Below, in pieces: positions 49,147 through 57,536 of a DNA stretch of 64,000 bases. Under the pieces are notes generated by a model that was not told where the DNA came from, did no database searches, and saw only the letters and a list, made by a program, of their open reading frames with translations. The DNA is from JACQLN01 sp049274895 (GTDB lineage: Bacteria; Patescibacteriota; Minisyncoccia; JACQLN01), in the NCBI GenBank assembly GCA_049274895.1, contig JBASTM010000005.1, positions 18,830 through 82,829 on the forward strand, given 5' to 3'. Each line of letters starts with the position of its first letter. Within the stretch, counting starts at the first letter, position 1. The translations under genes were made by a program, and so were the position numbers.

Positions 49147-49431
49147 GTGTTGGGTATGAAATTCACCAGCGAGCTGTTTGATGTATATATTTCTCCGGCC
49201 AGGACCCCAACCGATCGTCGGGTTGACGTGGTGGTTGGCGTTAGGGTGTCAAAAAAGGCAGTCGTCCGGAATCGTTTAAGAAGACAGTTAAAGGAAATTT
49301 TAAGATTATACCTCCAGACTGGTAATTCCTCCGGGTATTATTTGAGGGTGGCCGCCAAACCACCTTTAATCAATCAGAAATTCAGTCAGATTAAAAAGCA
49401 AATTGAGGCTGTCTTGGATAAAATCAAATGA
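49147..49431 (+). CDS. rnpA: RNase P protein component, short N-terminus
   Basis: 94 aa if GTG 49147 is the start (an ATG lies three codons later). It helps RNase P RNA mature tRNA 5' ends. The RNR motif region SKKAVVRNRLRRQLKEILRL is intact. The usual N-terminal block with an R-x-R-L and DF...VF helix (about 20 residues) is absent, and the in-frame rpmH stop prevents a longer protein. It overlaps yidD by four bases. Confidence 0.9.
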   Translation: MLGMKFTSELFDVYISPARTPTDRRVDVVVGVRVSKKAVVRNRLRRQLKEILRLYLQTGNSSGYYLRVAAKPPLINQKFSQIKKQIEAVLDKIK

Positions 49432-49658
49432 GGCGCCTACTCATCATTTTCGTAAAAAGCTATCAAAAATTATTGTCGCCGCAGACCGGTGTTTTTAGGT
49501 TTATCTATCTCTGGCCGGTATTGTCGCTTAATCCCACCGTCTGGGCCGGTTGCCGCCATTATCCATCCTGCTCGCAGTATTGCATCCAAGCCATTTCCAA
49601 ACATGGAGTCTGGCAAGGTCTTGTGCTGACAGTTAAAAGAGTAATTGGTTGTAGATAA
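49428..49658 (+). CDS. yidD: Membrane protein insertion efficiency factor YidD
   Basis: 76 aa. The family patterns YQKLLSPQTG, CRHYPSCSQYCIQAISKHG and VKRVIGCR are clear, with three cysteines in their normal places. YidD assists YidC. A segment of about ten residues between SPQT and AGCRHYP is longer than usual. It overlaps rnpA (ATGA) and precedes yidC by two bases. Confidence 0.93.
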   Translation: MRRLLIIFVKSYQKLLSPQTGVFRFIYLWPVLSLNPTVWAGCRHYPSCSQYCIQAISKHGVWQGLVLTVKRVIGCR

Positions 49659-49660
49659 AA

Positions 49661-50380
49661 ATGCTTGCCTTGTTTCACGAATTACTGTATCGCCCCCTAT
49701 TTAATCTTTTGGTGGCTTTTTACAATTTTATTCCCGGCTCCGATGTGGGCCTGGCTATTATAGCCACGACTTTGATCATCAAACTAATTTTTTGGCCGAT
49801 GACCCAAAAAGCCATAAAATCGCAAAAAGCCCTGCAGGATCTCCAACCTAAAATAAAAGAGCTTCAGGAAAAATATAAAACCAATAAAGAAGAACAAGCC
49901 AAACAACTGATGCTTTTTTATAAAGAAAATAAAATAAATCCTCTCTCTGGTTGCCTGCCTCTTTTGGTGCAATTGCCCATTTTAATAGCTTTGTATCAGG
50001 TTTTTTTGAAGGGTTTTGATCCGGCCAACCTTTCGGTTTTGTATAATTTTGTAAGCAATCCCGGAGTTATTGATCCTGATTTTTTGGGTTTAATGGATTT
50101 ATCCCATTCCAATAAAGCCCTCGCGGTTTTGGCCGGAGCCACCCAATTTTGGCAGGCCAAAATGATTTCTCCCAAAAAGAAATTGCCCGGAGCGCCCAAA
50201 ACCTCCGACGAGTTTATGGCCCAGGCCATGTCTAAGCAGATGCTCTATTTTTTGCCTGTACTGACGGTGGTAATTTCCTGGACTTTGCCGGCCGGCTTGG
50301 CTCTTTATTGGGTGGTAACCACTCTGTTTACCATAGTCCAGCAGTATGTTATTATGCGTTCCGCACCAACTACCGAATAA
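49661..50380 (+). CDS. yidC: Membrane protein insertase YidC
   Basis: 239 aa, the short Gram-positive-like form without the large periplasmic domain. About five membrane helices; the groove region GLAIIATTLIIKLIFWPMTQKAIKS, the coiled coil QPKIKELQEKYK, and LPLLVQLPILIALYQVF are typical. It inserts proteins into the cytoplasmic membrane with or without SecYEG. Part of rpmH-rnpA-yidD-yidC-jag. Confidence 0.96.
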   Translation: MLALFHELLYRPLFNLLVAFYNFIPGSDVGLAIIATTLIIKLIFWPMTQKAIKSQKALQDLQPKIKELQEKYKTNKEEQAKQLMLFYKENKINPLSGCLPLLVQLPILIALYQVFLKGFDPANLSVLYNFVSNPGVIDPDFLGLMDLSHSNKALAVLAGATQFWQAKMISPKKKLPGAPKTSDEFMAQAMSKQMLYFLPVLTVVISWTLPAGLALYWVVTTLFTIVQQYVIMRSAPTTE

Positions 50381-50395
50381 ACTCGGTGCGGAATT

Positions 50396-50854
50396 ATGGA
50401 TAAAGGAGAAATTGCCAAAGAGTTTGCTTCTAAAATGTTCGGTTTGATCGGGGTTGAAGCCGAATTGGGCATGGAAACCTCCGATGGCCGGACCAGAGTG
50501 AACGCTTCTGTGGATGAAGCGGGTTTTTTAATTGGTCGAGACGGCGAGAATCTTAAGGCCTTTCAGCATATTCTGGCCTTGATGGTTTCTAAAAAGATGA
50601 ACGAACTGCTGACGCCGGCCAGTTTTGTTTTTGACATCAATAATTATCAAAAAGAAAGAGAAGATTATCTTATGGCTCTAGCTAAAAACGCGGCCTACCA
50701 AGTTTTAGAAAACAAAAAACCGGCTGAACTGGAGCCGATGTCGGCCGCCGACCGCCGGATTATTCATTTAACCGTGGAGAAAATCGGAGGCGTTAAAAGC
50801 GAAAGCGCGGGCGAAAGAGAAAATAGAAGGGTGATAATAAGTCCGGAAAGTTAG
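50396..50854 (+). CDS. KH-R3H RNA-binding protein Jag/KhpB
   Basis: 152 aa. A KH domain with the GxxG loop equivalent GFLIGRDGENLKAFQ and a C-terminal R3H domain with RRIIHLTV and GERENRRVII are visible. The N-terminal Jag domain is missing, as in many short versions. It binds RNA and in Gram-positives helps set cell elongation. Last gene of the yidC operon; it overlaps the convergent 51975 gene by four bases. Confidence 0.92.
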   Translation: MDKGEIAKEFASKMFGLIGVEAELGMETSDGRTRVNASVDEAGFLIGRDGENLKAFQHILALMVSKKMNELLTPASFVFDINNYQKEREDYLMALAKNAAYQVLENKKPAELEPMSAADRRIIHLTVEKIGGVKSESAGERENRRVIISPES

Positions 50855-51975
50855 AGTGTTAAACGGTACAGTCGGCCGTCTATTTTATTTATAAAAAACA
50901 GGTAAGATTCATCGGGCGCCAAGAACATATTGGCGGCATCAAAAACACCCTCTATCATTTTTTGTTTTTGACCTGTGTCTAAATTGATTCTGATGATTTC
51001 CTCGCCGTCAGATTTAATTTTTCTTTTATAGTAATCATCGGGCATAATATAATCGTTGGAAGTTTTGATGATACTGCAAAGCAAAGTCCGGTCATCTTGC
51101 GACCAAACGCATTTCTCCGGCAGGGCGAATTCGTTAATAGCGCTTTGGGTGTTTTTTTCCAGATTGATTGACCGCAATTTCAAATCAAAACCATCCTCTT
51201 CGGTTTCCGAAATTAAAACTTTTTTACCCGAAGGCGAAAAGAGCGAAGTCAGGCCGTAAACATTGCCCGCTATTCGGCTTATTTTTTTAGTTTTTAAGTC
51301 TAAATTATACAACAACCCCCAGGCCAGGCCCGAGGGCTTGGTTTTTAAGGCCACCGAGTTTTCGCTATACCAATCTAAAACCAGATCGGGTATTTTAGTC
51401 GCGGTTATGTTTTTGGCCCCGGAAAGGTCGCTTTTGGCTGTGGTTATTTTGAATGTGTTGCCTTCTGGAGATAAAATAGCCAACTCATCGCCGAGCGGAC
51501 TTAACGACAATCCGATTGTATTGGTGGGCAGGGCTTTAAGCGATTTATTTTGGGTGTCATAAACCAGATAGCGGTTTTGGCCCGAAGTGAGGGCATATTT
51601 CACGGCTATCAGACGGCCATTGGGGGAAACCGCGGCCGCTCCGATCCGTTCCACGGCAACGAGTCCGATCTTGTTTTTATTCCCACCGTTAAAATCTATT
51701 TGGTTGATAACCCCATCCCAAGCCACATAGGTTATTTTTTGTTCCGTTGACTCCGCGTCACTGACCACAGCCGCGCCCAGCACCGTTTCTTGAGTGATGG
51801 CCACCAACCGCTCTTTCTCGGCGGGCGCTACCACTTCGCCTCCCAAAAGATCCTCGGGCGGGGCGGCGGGCGGCAGTGCTATTTTTTTGAAAAAGAAATA
51901 GTAAACCAAAAGGCCTATAAACACAATGCTTAAGATGGCGGCCAAAACGATTAGAATTTTTTTGGATTTGGACAT
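50851..51975 (-). CDS. Membrane-anchored beta-propeller-like protein
   Basis: 374 aa. An N-terminal anchor (KILIVLAAILSIVFIGLLVYYFFF) is followed by a Pro-rich linker and repeated beta-strand units of WD40/TolB type (ITYVAWDGVINQIDFNG, AAAVSPNGRLIAVKY, LSLSPLGDELAILSPEG, SLFSPSGKKVLISE, LAPDESYLFFINK). The propeller would lie outside the cell. It starts next to the VirB2-like gene (three bases), so it may belong to the secretion cluster as a surface part. Exact function unknown. Confidence 0.7.
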   Translation of the reverse strand: MSKSKKILIVLAAILSIVFIGLLVYYFFFKKIALPPAAPPEDLLGGEVVAPAEKERLVAITQETVLGAAVVSDAESTEQKITYVAWDGVINQIDFNGGNKNKIGLVAVERIGAAAVSPNGRLIAVKYALTSGQNRYLVYDTQNKSLKALPTNTIGLSLSPLGDELAILSPEGNTFKITTAKSDLSGAKNITATKIPDLVLDWYSENSVALKTKPSGLAWGLLYNLDLKTKKISRIAGNVYGLTSLFSPSGKKVLISETEEDGFDLKLRSINLEKNTQSAINEFALPEKCVWSQDDRTLLCSIIKTSNDYIMPDDYYKRKIKSDGEEIIRINLDTGQKQKMIEGVFDAANMFLAPDESYLFFINKIDGRLYRLTL

Positions 51976-51977
51976 TT

Positions 51978-52733
51978 TTATTCAGTTGACGGTGTCAAGA
52001 CGCATGTATTGTTTTGGCACGTACCCACAAAACATCCGGTATCACTGGCTCCAGTAGGAGCGCAAGCCCCTCCTGTCGGCCGTCTGAGTGTACAAACACC
52101 TTGCTGTCCGGGAACACCTGGGGTTAGATATTCTCCAGTCGTTGGATTTAGACAACGTTCCTCGTCTCCGGCACAAGGATTATCTGTAGTGCAAGCCGAT
52201 TTTTCCGTGTCTGCTACAGCTACACAGGCTCTGTTTTGGCATTTCAGTCCTGCTTTGCAGTCATAATTACCGCTACATTGGTTACCGATGTTGCCATCGC
52301 CATGTCCTATTTGTCCAAAAAGTTTTCTATAAAAATCATAATCACTCGTTACGGGAAAATTCACGCTCGGATTTCTGATTTGGACCAATTGGGGGTTGAT
52401 AGTGTAGAGAAAAATATAAGAGCCAAGAAGGATTATCAGGCCTAAAACCGCGCCCGTGATGCGTTCTTTGGCGACCTTGACCTGACCTTCGTTGCCCCGC
52501 GCCGTCATCCATTCCACACCGCTCCGCACCAGAGCGTAAATTATAGCCAGGCCCACCAAGGCCTGGCTCATTAAAAATATATATCTTATCCATTGCGCCG
52601 GACCCATAGAGTCGGTTACTTTCACTCCCTGAACCGAGGGGAAATCAACTTCCAAAGCTAAAACCGCGGTCGGTAAAGTTAGTAACAGAATGGTTGCAGT
52701 TATTATATAAGACTTATAGGACAAATAGGACAT
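51978..52733 (-). CDS. VirB2/TrbC-like pilin candidate with Cys-rich tail
   Basis: 251 aa. Signal peptide (SYIITATILLLTLPTAVLA), then two hydrophobic helices (IRYIFLMSQALVGLAIIYALV, ITGAVLGLIILLGSYIFLYTI) joined by a short charged loop, the topology of VirB2/TrbC pilins. The C-terminal 110 residues carry a dozen or more Cys (CSGNYDCKAGLKCQNRAC, CTTDNPCAGDEERC, GCFVGTCQNNTC) and should be disulfide-bonded outside the cell. Such a tail is not part of standard VirB2. It lies in the cluster with VirB4, PrgI and VirB6-like genes. Confidence 0.65.
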   Translation of the reverse strand: MSYLSYKSYIITATILLLTLPTAVLALEVDFPSVQGVKVTDSMGPAQWIRYIFLMSQALVGLAIIYALVRSGVEWMTARGNEGQVKVAKERITGAVLGLIILLGSYIFLYTINPQLVQIRNPSVNFPVTSDYDFYRKLFGQIGHGDGNIGNQCSGNYDCKAGLKCQNRACVAVADTEKSACTTDNPCAGDEERCLNPTTGEYLTPGVPGQQGVCTLRRPTGGACAPTGASDTGCFVGTCQNNTCVLTPSTE

Positions 52734-52741
52734 ATTAAAAA

Positions 52742-53581
52742 TTATTTAATTATCTTTATCTCCGCCGTGCGCTCGGCCCGGTCGTAAATATTCTGTCCGG
52801 CTTTTTTGTTTTTTAACTCTAAGCGCAAATTGGCGGAGGTGCCCGGGATCAGTTTAGGATTTATGGTTAAAGGCAAAATCTCCGGCCGAGGATTGGAATT
52901 TTCTTCTTTCTGGCCGTCAAAGCGCCAGTTGTATTCCAGATTGGCTAGATTTTGAGTATTAAAGTAAAACGGCCGCACCATCAAACTGCTTTCCCGCCCC
53001 GGGGTAAACTTTAGAGTGTCGGGCGCCAGATTGTTATAGTTGTCGTTGTGGCCGATGTAAAAATAGGTTTCGGGTGAAACCGTTCTTATGTTTAAGGCGG
53101 CGCTACCTTTGCGGCCCTGATCGTCTTGGGCAAAAACTCTGATTTCATGCGTAAATTGCGGCGTTTGGAAAGCGGTAATGGTAAAGGTGTTTTTACCCCG
53201 GCCTTGCAGTTCCGGCCCGTCTTTATTGGAGGAAATATCGTCTACCAGCCAAGTGTAAATCAATTTTTCCGGATTAGGCGCGTTGGCCGCGGCATGCAGG
53301 GTTATAAACGACAATGGCGAGGGCAGGGCTTTGCCGGGGTAGTCGTAGGGTAAAAGGGTGTTGGCTTTCCAGATTATATCCAAATTAAAATCATTGCCGG
53401 CTTCAACCGCGCTTTGCTTAAAAGCCGTTTCGGCGATGGTGTTGATGGCGCTTTCTATTTGATCCAAATCCGCTTCGCTGGCCTGTTCCAAGTATTCCTG
53501 GGCCGAAGAAAAACCAGCCAGTCCCGCCGCCAGAATCATCGCGGCTGACACTATAAAAATTTTTATTATATTTAATTTCAT
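52742..53581 (-). CDS. Exported protein with Ig/PKD-like domains
   Basis: 279 aa. A signal peptide (KIFIVSAAMILAAGLAGFSSA) then beta-sandwich-like segments: LIYTWLVDDISSNKDGPELQGRGKNTFTITAF and LEYNWRFDGQKEENSNPRPEILPLTI resemble PKD/Ig units (YxW and turn patterns). It lies between the VirB2-like gene and a small membrane protein and overlaps the latter by four bases, so it is part of the secretion-like operon, perhaps an outer component. Function unknown. Confidence 0.65.
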   Translation of the reverse strand: MKLNIIKIFIVSAAMILAAGLAGFSSAQEYLEQASEADLDQIESAINTIAETAFKQSAVEAGNDFNLDIIWKANTLLPYDYPGKALPSPLSFITLHAAANAPNPEKLIYTWLVDDISSNKDGPELQGRGKNTFTITAFQTPQFTHEIRVFAQDDQGRKGSAALNIRTVSPETYFYIGHNDNYNNLAPDTLKFTPGRESSLMVRPFYFNTQNLANLEYNWRFDGQKEENSNPRPEILPLTINPKLIPGTSANLRLELKNKKAGQNIYDRAERTAEIKIIK

Positions 53582-53973
53582 TTAGCGAAAGATTCTATAA
53601 AGTTTAACACCCTGCCGATTCTCGTATTTTCTTTTTGGTGAGCTCGCCAAACAAATATGCTCCAAAAAGAAACGGCCGACCATACCGGTATAAATTCCCC
53701 CACTCCTTTTCTAATAAGCCGCTTATATAATCGTCTTTTGCCAAAGTTCATATTTTTGCGAACATATAAATATATAATTGGTAACGTCAAAAGGTTTGTT
53801 ACTAGGCCGGTCGTACCCAAAGTGACAATATCGACAATATCTTTAGTTAAAGCGGCGGTAAAGACCATATATGGAAAATTATGTTCTTTAACCTGGCCGT
53901 TTTTTGCGGTATCTATCTCCTCTTGGCTTATTCCATCAGCTTCCAACATGGCCAGTTCTGTTTCTTGATCCAT
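53578..53973 (-). CDS. Small membrane protein of the T4SS-like cluster
   Basis: 131 aa. Two hydrophobic segments are visible (VFTAALTKDIVDIVTLGTTGLVTNLLTLPIIYLYV and GEFIPVWSAVSFWSIFVW), with a charged N-terminal 25 residues. No family recognised. Translationally coupled to the following exported-protein gene and four bases after the VirB4-like gene, so its role is tied to the membrane complex. Confidence 0.6.
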   Translation of the reverse strand: MDQETELAMLEADGISQEEIDTAKNGQVKEHNFPYMVFTAALTKDIVDIVTLGTTGLVTNLLTLPIIYLYVRKNMNFGKRRLYKRLIRKGVGEFIPVWSAVSFWSIFVWRAHQKENTRIGRVLNFIESFAK

Positions 53974-53977
53974 AGTT

Positions 53978-55765
53978 TTATTGACTTTGTTCTGCCAGTT
54001 CCCGTTTGGCCGCTTCTATTTCCAATAACTGCGCGGGATCGGAAGTGATGACCTGATCTTCGGTGTAGGAAGCCACCACTTTTATGGCCGCCCGTTTCAG
54101 ACCCGCCAGAAAAATACCCTCGCCCACGTTGGATTCCAACAGCAAAAATTTTTCCTCGTCGGTCAAATTAAAAGTCTGGGCCACCATGTCTATGGCCGCC
54201 GGCGACTGTTTTAACAATATCTGTATGGACGAGTTGGTCACGATGGGCTTGCCGAAGGGCGATTTCATAAAATCTTCCACGTCTTGGGTGATGGTGGTCA
54301 GGCCCAAAAAATATTTGCGGCATCTTTTAGCGATGCTAAAAAGAAAGGCCGCGGCCTCGGCGTGCTGAAGCATCCACCAGGCCTCGTCCACCACCATTAT
54401 CCTTTTTTTCTTTTGGTAGCGTATCAGGTTCCAGACAAAGTGGAGCAAAATATACATGGCGATGGGGCGCAGTTCCGGTTCCAGATCGCGTATGGAGAAA
54501 ACCACCAGACTATTGTTGAGCGTAACGTTGGTGGGTTGATTCAAGAAACCCGAGAAAGTGCCCTTAACATATTTTTCCAAACGCACCGCCAGATTCTGGG
54601 CGCCCTGCATATTTTGTAAAACCGTATAAAGATCGCCCATCAACGGGGCCGTTTTGCCTTTCCAGTCGGAATTGATGCTGATGTCGCGGGAGGCATAAGT
54701 TTCGGTCAGCGCCCGATCTAAAATAGCGTCTTCTTCCGGAGTTAAAGCCCCCAGCATCACTTTTAACAGGCCGGTTAGTTGAATAATGTTAGCTTTTAAG
54801 ATTTCGGCCGGGCTTTCGTCTTCACTGGCTTCGGCCAGGTCAAAGGGATTGATGCGATGGGGCGAAGTCAGGGAGATATTTACAAAAGTCCCGCCCACCA
54901 CATCGTTTAGATATTTATACTCGCTTTCCGGGTCTATAATCACTACGTCGGTACCCAGCATCAGCGAGCGCAGCACTTCTAGTTTGACTGTGTAGCTTTT
55001 ACCGGAGCCGGATTTGGCAAAAACCACCGAGTTGGCGTTTTCCATGGAAAACCGGTCAAAAAGTATCAAGCTATTGTTGTGCCGGTTGAGGCCGTAAAGC
55101 ACGCCTTTATTGGAAGTCAGATCGGCCGAAACAAAAGGGAAAAACGAAGACATCGGCCCGGTGTTTAAGCTGTTATGTATCTGTAATTGATCCAGGTTCA
55201 AAGGCAGAGTGGAGCTAAAACCAGCGAGCTGTTGGAAAACGGCGGTTTTGGCGTAGATCAAACGCGATTCCAAAAGAGTGTTGATGTTGTTTTCGGTCTC
55301 ATTCAAATCTTTTAGAGAATCGCCGTAAAAAGTGATGTAGAGGCCGGCCTTGAAAAATCTTTCCGTGCCCTGCTGCAGTTTGTCGCGCAATGATTCCAAA
55401 TCTTGATAAGCCGTTTCCAGCATCGGATCGCGGATGATGCCACCTTCTTCTTTTTCGGATATTTCCGCGCCCACCCGGGCGGTTTTTTTGGTTAGTTTTT
55501 TTAGCACCGGTCCGGTTTCCGAAGGTTGGATAAACAGGGAGATGTCCATAGTTTTATCGAGGTTGATGATGGGTGAAAACCAACCTACGCTCAAAAATCT
55601 GGGATAGGCGGCCACAAAAATGGTGCGCGAAAACTTTTCACCGATCTGCAGATGGTCGGGGCTTATCTGGAGCGCTGAGGGCGCCAAAAGATCGGCCAGA
55701 GTGCCGGCGTTTTGCGGCGTGGTCGGTTTTTCCTGTTGCGGTTGTAATTTTTCCAATAGTTTCAT
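53978..55765 (-). CDS. VirB4-like secretion ATPase (C-terminal/motor part)
   Basis: 595 aa. Walker A FAKSGSGKSYT at about 249-259, a Walker-B-like RIMVVDEAWWML near 455-466, VVIIDPESEYKYL, and TITQDVEDFMKS match VirB4/TraC conjugation ATPases, which energise pilus assembly and substrate transfer. The N-terminal 240 residues contact the membrane complex (FLSVGWFSPIINLD). The corresponding upstream domain is on a separate gene, 55798-56469, so VirB4 function appears split. Central gene of the cluster. Confidence 0.9.
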   Translation of the reverse strand: MKLLEKLQPQQEKPTTPQNAGTLADLLAPSALQISPDHLQIGEKFSRTIFVAAYPRFLSVGWFSPIINLDKTMDISLFIQPSETGPVLKKLTKKTARVGAEISEKEEGGIIRDPMLETAYQDLESLRDKLQQGTERFFKAGLYITFYGDSLKDLNETENNINTLLESRLIYAKTAVFQQLAGFSSTLPLNLDQLQIHNSLNTGPMSSFFPFVSADLTSNKGVLYGLNRHNNSLILFDRFSMENANSVVFAKSGSGKSYTVKLEVLRSLMLGTDVVIIDPESEYKYLNDVVGGTFVNISLTSPHRINPFDLAEASEDESPAEILKANIIQLTGLLKVMLGALTPEEDAILDRALTETYASRDISINSDWKGKTAPLMGDLYTVLQNMQGAQNLAVRLEKYVKGTFSGFLNQPTNVTLNNSLVVFSIRDLEPELRPIAMYILLHFVWNLIRYQKKKRIMVVDEAWWMLQHAEAAAFLFSIAKRCRKYFLGLTTITQDVEDFMKSPFGKPIVTNSSIQILLKQSPAAIDMVAQTFNLTDEEKFLLLESNVGEGIFLAGLKRAAIKVVASYTEDQVITSDPAQLLEIEAAKRELAEQSQ

Positions 55766-55797
55766 AAGTCTTATTGATCCTATAGGACTTATAGGTC

Positions 55798-56469
55798 CTA
55801 CCCTATCTTTTTGGCTTCATCCCCCGTGGCCACCAGCACTTCCAGGTTTTTTTGTTTGATGGACGAGCCGGGGTTATACGATGTGTACAAAAGCTCAATC
55901 AGTTCTTCACCGCCCAGCGGCAGGGCTTTCAAACCCATAGTGCCCAAAAGAGCGGTTATTTGATCGGCCCGTTGCATCAGTTCGTTTTTTTTGGATTCAA
56001 AGTTCAAGTCGGCTTTATTTTCCTTACCTTTTTTGCCTCGGGACAGCAATTTATCCAGCCAGCCGCCCGGCGCTATGTTTACAGACGGAGTTACCGAAAC
56101 AATCACATAAAAAAACTTGGACATCACGTTGGTCAGTTTAACCAATTCTTGAATGAAGCCGATGTATTCGGCGGTCTGGATTTTTAGAAGTTCGTTGGTT
56201 TGCAAAGCGGCCCGCTCGTTCAGAAACTTAAGATAATCGGACAGATCCAAGGTGCGCGACTGAACCAGTATCTCTACGCTCCAATCCAGCGAATTTATAA
56301 AATCCTGAAAGCGGGCAATGACGGCTTCTTGTTCTGGTTCCGACTTTAAGCCGAAATTTATGGACGAGACCATCAGCACCAATCTTAAACCGCCATTTTT
56401 CAAAACGGCGATGTTATCTTTAATTTCTTTAACCTCTATAAATTGGTGGGTGGACGCTTCTTTAGACAT
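55798..56469 (-). CDS. TraC/VirB4 N-terminal-like protein
   Basis: 223 aa. NIAVLKNGGLRLVLMVSSINFGLKSEPEQEAVIARFQDFINSLDWSVEILVQSR matches the N-terminal domain of TraC/VirB4 proteins, and no ATPase motif is present. It is encoded 32 bp upstream of the ATPase gene 53978-55765, in the same order as the fused protein would have. Likely forms a complex with it at the inner membrane. Confidence 0.75.
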   Translation of the reverse strand: MSKEASTHQFIEVKEIKDNIAVLKNGGLRLVLMVSSINFGLKSEPEQEAVIARFQDFINSLDWSVEILVQSRTLDLSDYLKFLNERAALQTNELLKIQTAEYIGFIQELVKLTNVMSKFFYVIVSVTPSVNIAPGGWLDKLLSRGKKGKENKADLNFESKKNELMQRADQITALLGTMGLKALPLGGEELIELLYTSYNPGSSIKQKNLEVLVATGDEAKKIG

Positions 56470-56519
56470 AAGCGCGATGCTAATTTACGAATTCGCACGC
56501 ATTAGTGGATTGGTGTCCC
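56466..56519. repeat. ACGAAT-type repeat between PrgI and TraC-like genes
   Basis: AGCGCGATGCTAATTTACGAATTCGCACGCATTAG-like sequence ending in GGTGTCCCGCT resembles the outer parts of the hairpin 34012-34100. It overlaps the start of the TraC-like gene by four bases. Confidence 0.5.
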
Positions 56520-56522
56520 GCT

Positions 56523-56798
56523 TTACTTCTTCCATAAATATAATTGCGGCTTTAAAGCAAAACCGATCATGTTCAAAAGGTATTTTGGCGCCGATAGCCC
56601 TTTTATTTTACCGAAAGCCAGCACCAAAACCAAAGCCGCCACCGGCAGGGCGACCATTAAAGCAAAAACGGTTTTCAAAATCATAAAAGCCATAAAAGCC
56701 ACCGCTCCGCCCGCGGCCAAAAATCCAAACTGTTTTAACGTCAGCGGGCCGACAATTTTGTCTTCGGTTTCTATAAATTGCGGGACTTGAAACTGCAT
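56523..56798 (-). CDS. PrgI family protein (VirB3-like)
   Basis: 91 aa. MQFQVPQFIETEDKIVGPLT and the two membrane helices (FGFLAAGGAVAFMAFMILKTV, ALMVALPVAALVLVLAFG) are the PrgI pattern, a VirB3-like inner-membrane partner of VirB4. Preceded by a long AT-rich ACGAAT repeat and followed by the TraC-like gene, the typical PrgI-VirB4 order of Gram-positive-type and CPR T4SS clusters. Confidence 0.88.
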   Translation of the reverse strand: MQFQVPQFIETEDKIVGPLTLKQFGFLAAGGAVAFMAFMILKTVFALMVALPVAALVLVLAFGKIKGLSAPKYLLNMIGFALKPQLYLWKK

Positions 56799-56804
56799 AA
56801 CTTT

Positions 56805-56940
56805 ACGAAGTACGAATTTTTACGAATATACGAATAGGTTTCAAAAAAAATATTCCATTTATTACATATGACAATTCTTTATGTATTATTTTCGTGTTTT
56901 TATTTGTATCATTCGTATCCATTTGTATATTGGCATATTT
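56805..56940. repeat. AT-rich ACGAAT repeat region
   Basis: Alternating TACGAAT units (for example TTTTTACGAATATACGAATAGG) and, inverted, ATTCGTAT units surround a poorly conserved centre. It separates PrgI from the 56939 gene. No ORF. Confidence 0.55.
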
Positions 56941-57532
56941 ACGTAAAAAACCCATTATATTTACCTTTTCTTTTTACGCGCCGCAGATCAACCGTGTTTC
57001 TTGGTTTAGCGTTGTAATAACTGGCTGGTCTAGCTGTAGGCGGTGTATCGCGGTTTAGTTGTGGTGGCGTTGGTTGGGGTGTCTGCACCGGCTTTATTGG
57101 CCTGATATTTGTAGTAGTATTTGTATCATTTGTATTCATTCGTTGATTGGCATATTGATCTAATCCGTGCACTTGCATCAAACTCTGCCGCACCGGCTGG
57201 AAAATGGCCTGATTGATGTCTTGGGCGATGGCCTGGGCCGCGGCCACATCAACCCCAAGTTTATTTTTAAGTTCGGCGATAAAATTTTTAATGGGCAGCT
57301 CGCCCAAGAATATCAGGCCGATGATTCGAGCCACATCGCCAACATTTCTGATTGATAAATTATATTTTTCTTTGGCTATGCTCCAGACACTATGTGTAGT
57401 ATCTTCGCTTATAAAAGTGTCCTGTAGATCTTGCGGCAACTGAAAAAGCTCTGCGTATCTTCTTCTTGCGATAGGATCGGAAATTTGGTTTAACTGCTCT
57501 ATTTGATCGATTGTAAGCTGTTGGTAGGCCAT
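56939..57532 (-). CDS. Unknown cytosolic protein of the T4SS-like cluster
   Basis: 197 aa from ATG 57532 (MAYQQLTIDQIEQL), four bases after the VirB6-like stop. Helical N-terminal domain with ARRRYAELFQLPQDLQDTF and a motif YNLSIRNVGDVARIIGLIFLGELP. The last 70 residues are a disordered linker rich in Thr/Pro/Asn, ending in a basic patch (DLRRVKRKGKYNG). No membrane segment. Possibly a cytosolic adaptor or cargo; function not assigned. Confidence 0.6.
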   Translation of the reverse strand: MAYQQLTIDQIEQLNQISDPIARRRYAELFQLPQDLQDTFISEDTTHSVWSIAKEKYNLSIRNVGDVARIIGLIFLGELPIKNFIAELKNKLGVDVAAAQAIAQDINQAIFQPVRQSLMQVHGLDQYANQRMNTNDTNTTTNIRPIKPVQTPQPTPPQLNRDTPPTARPASYYNAKPRNTVDLRRVKRKGKYNGFFT

Positions 57533-57536
57533 ATTT

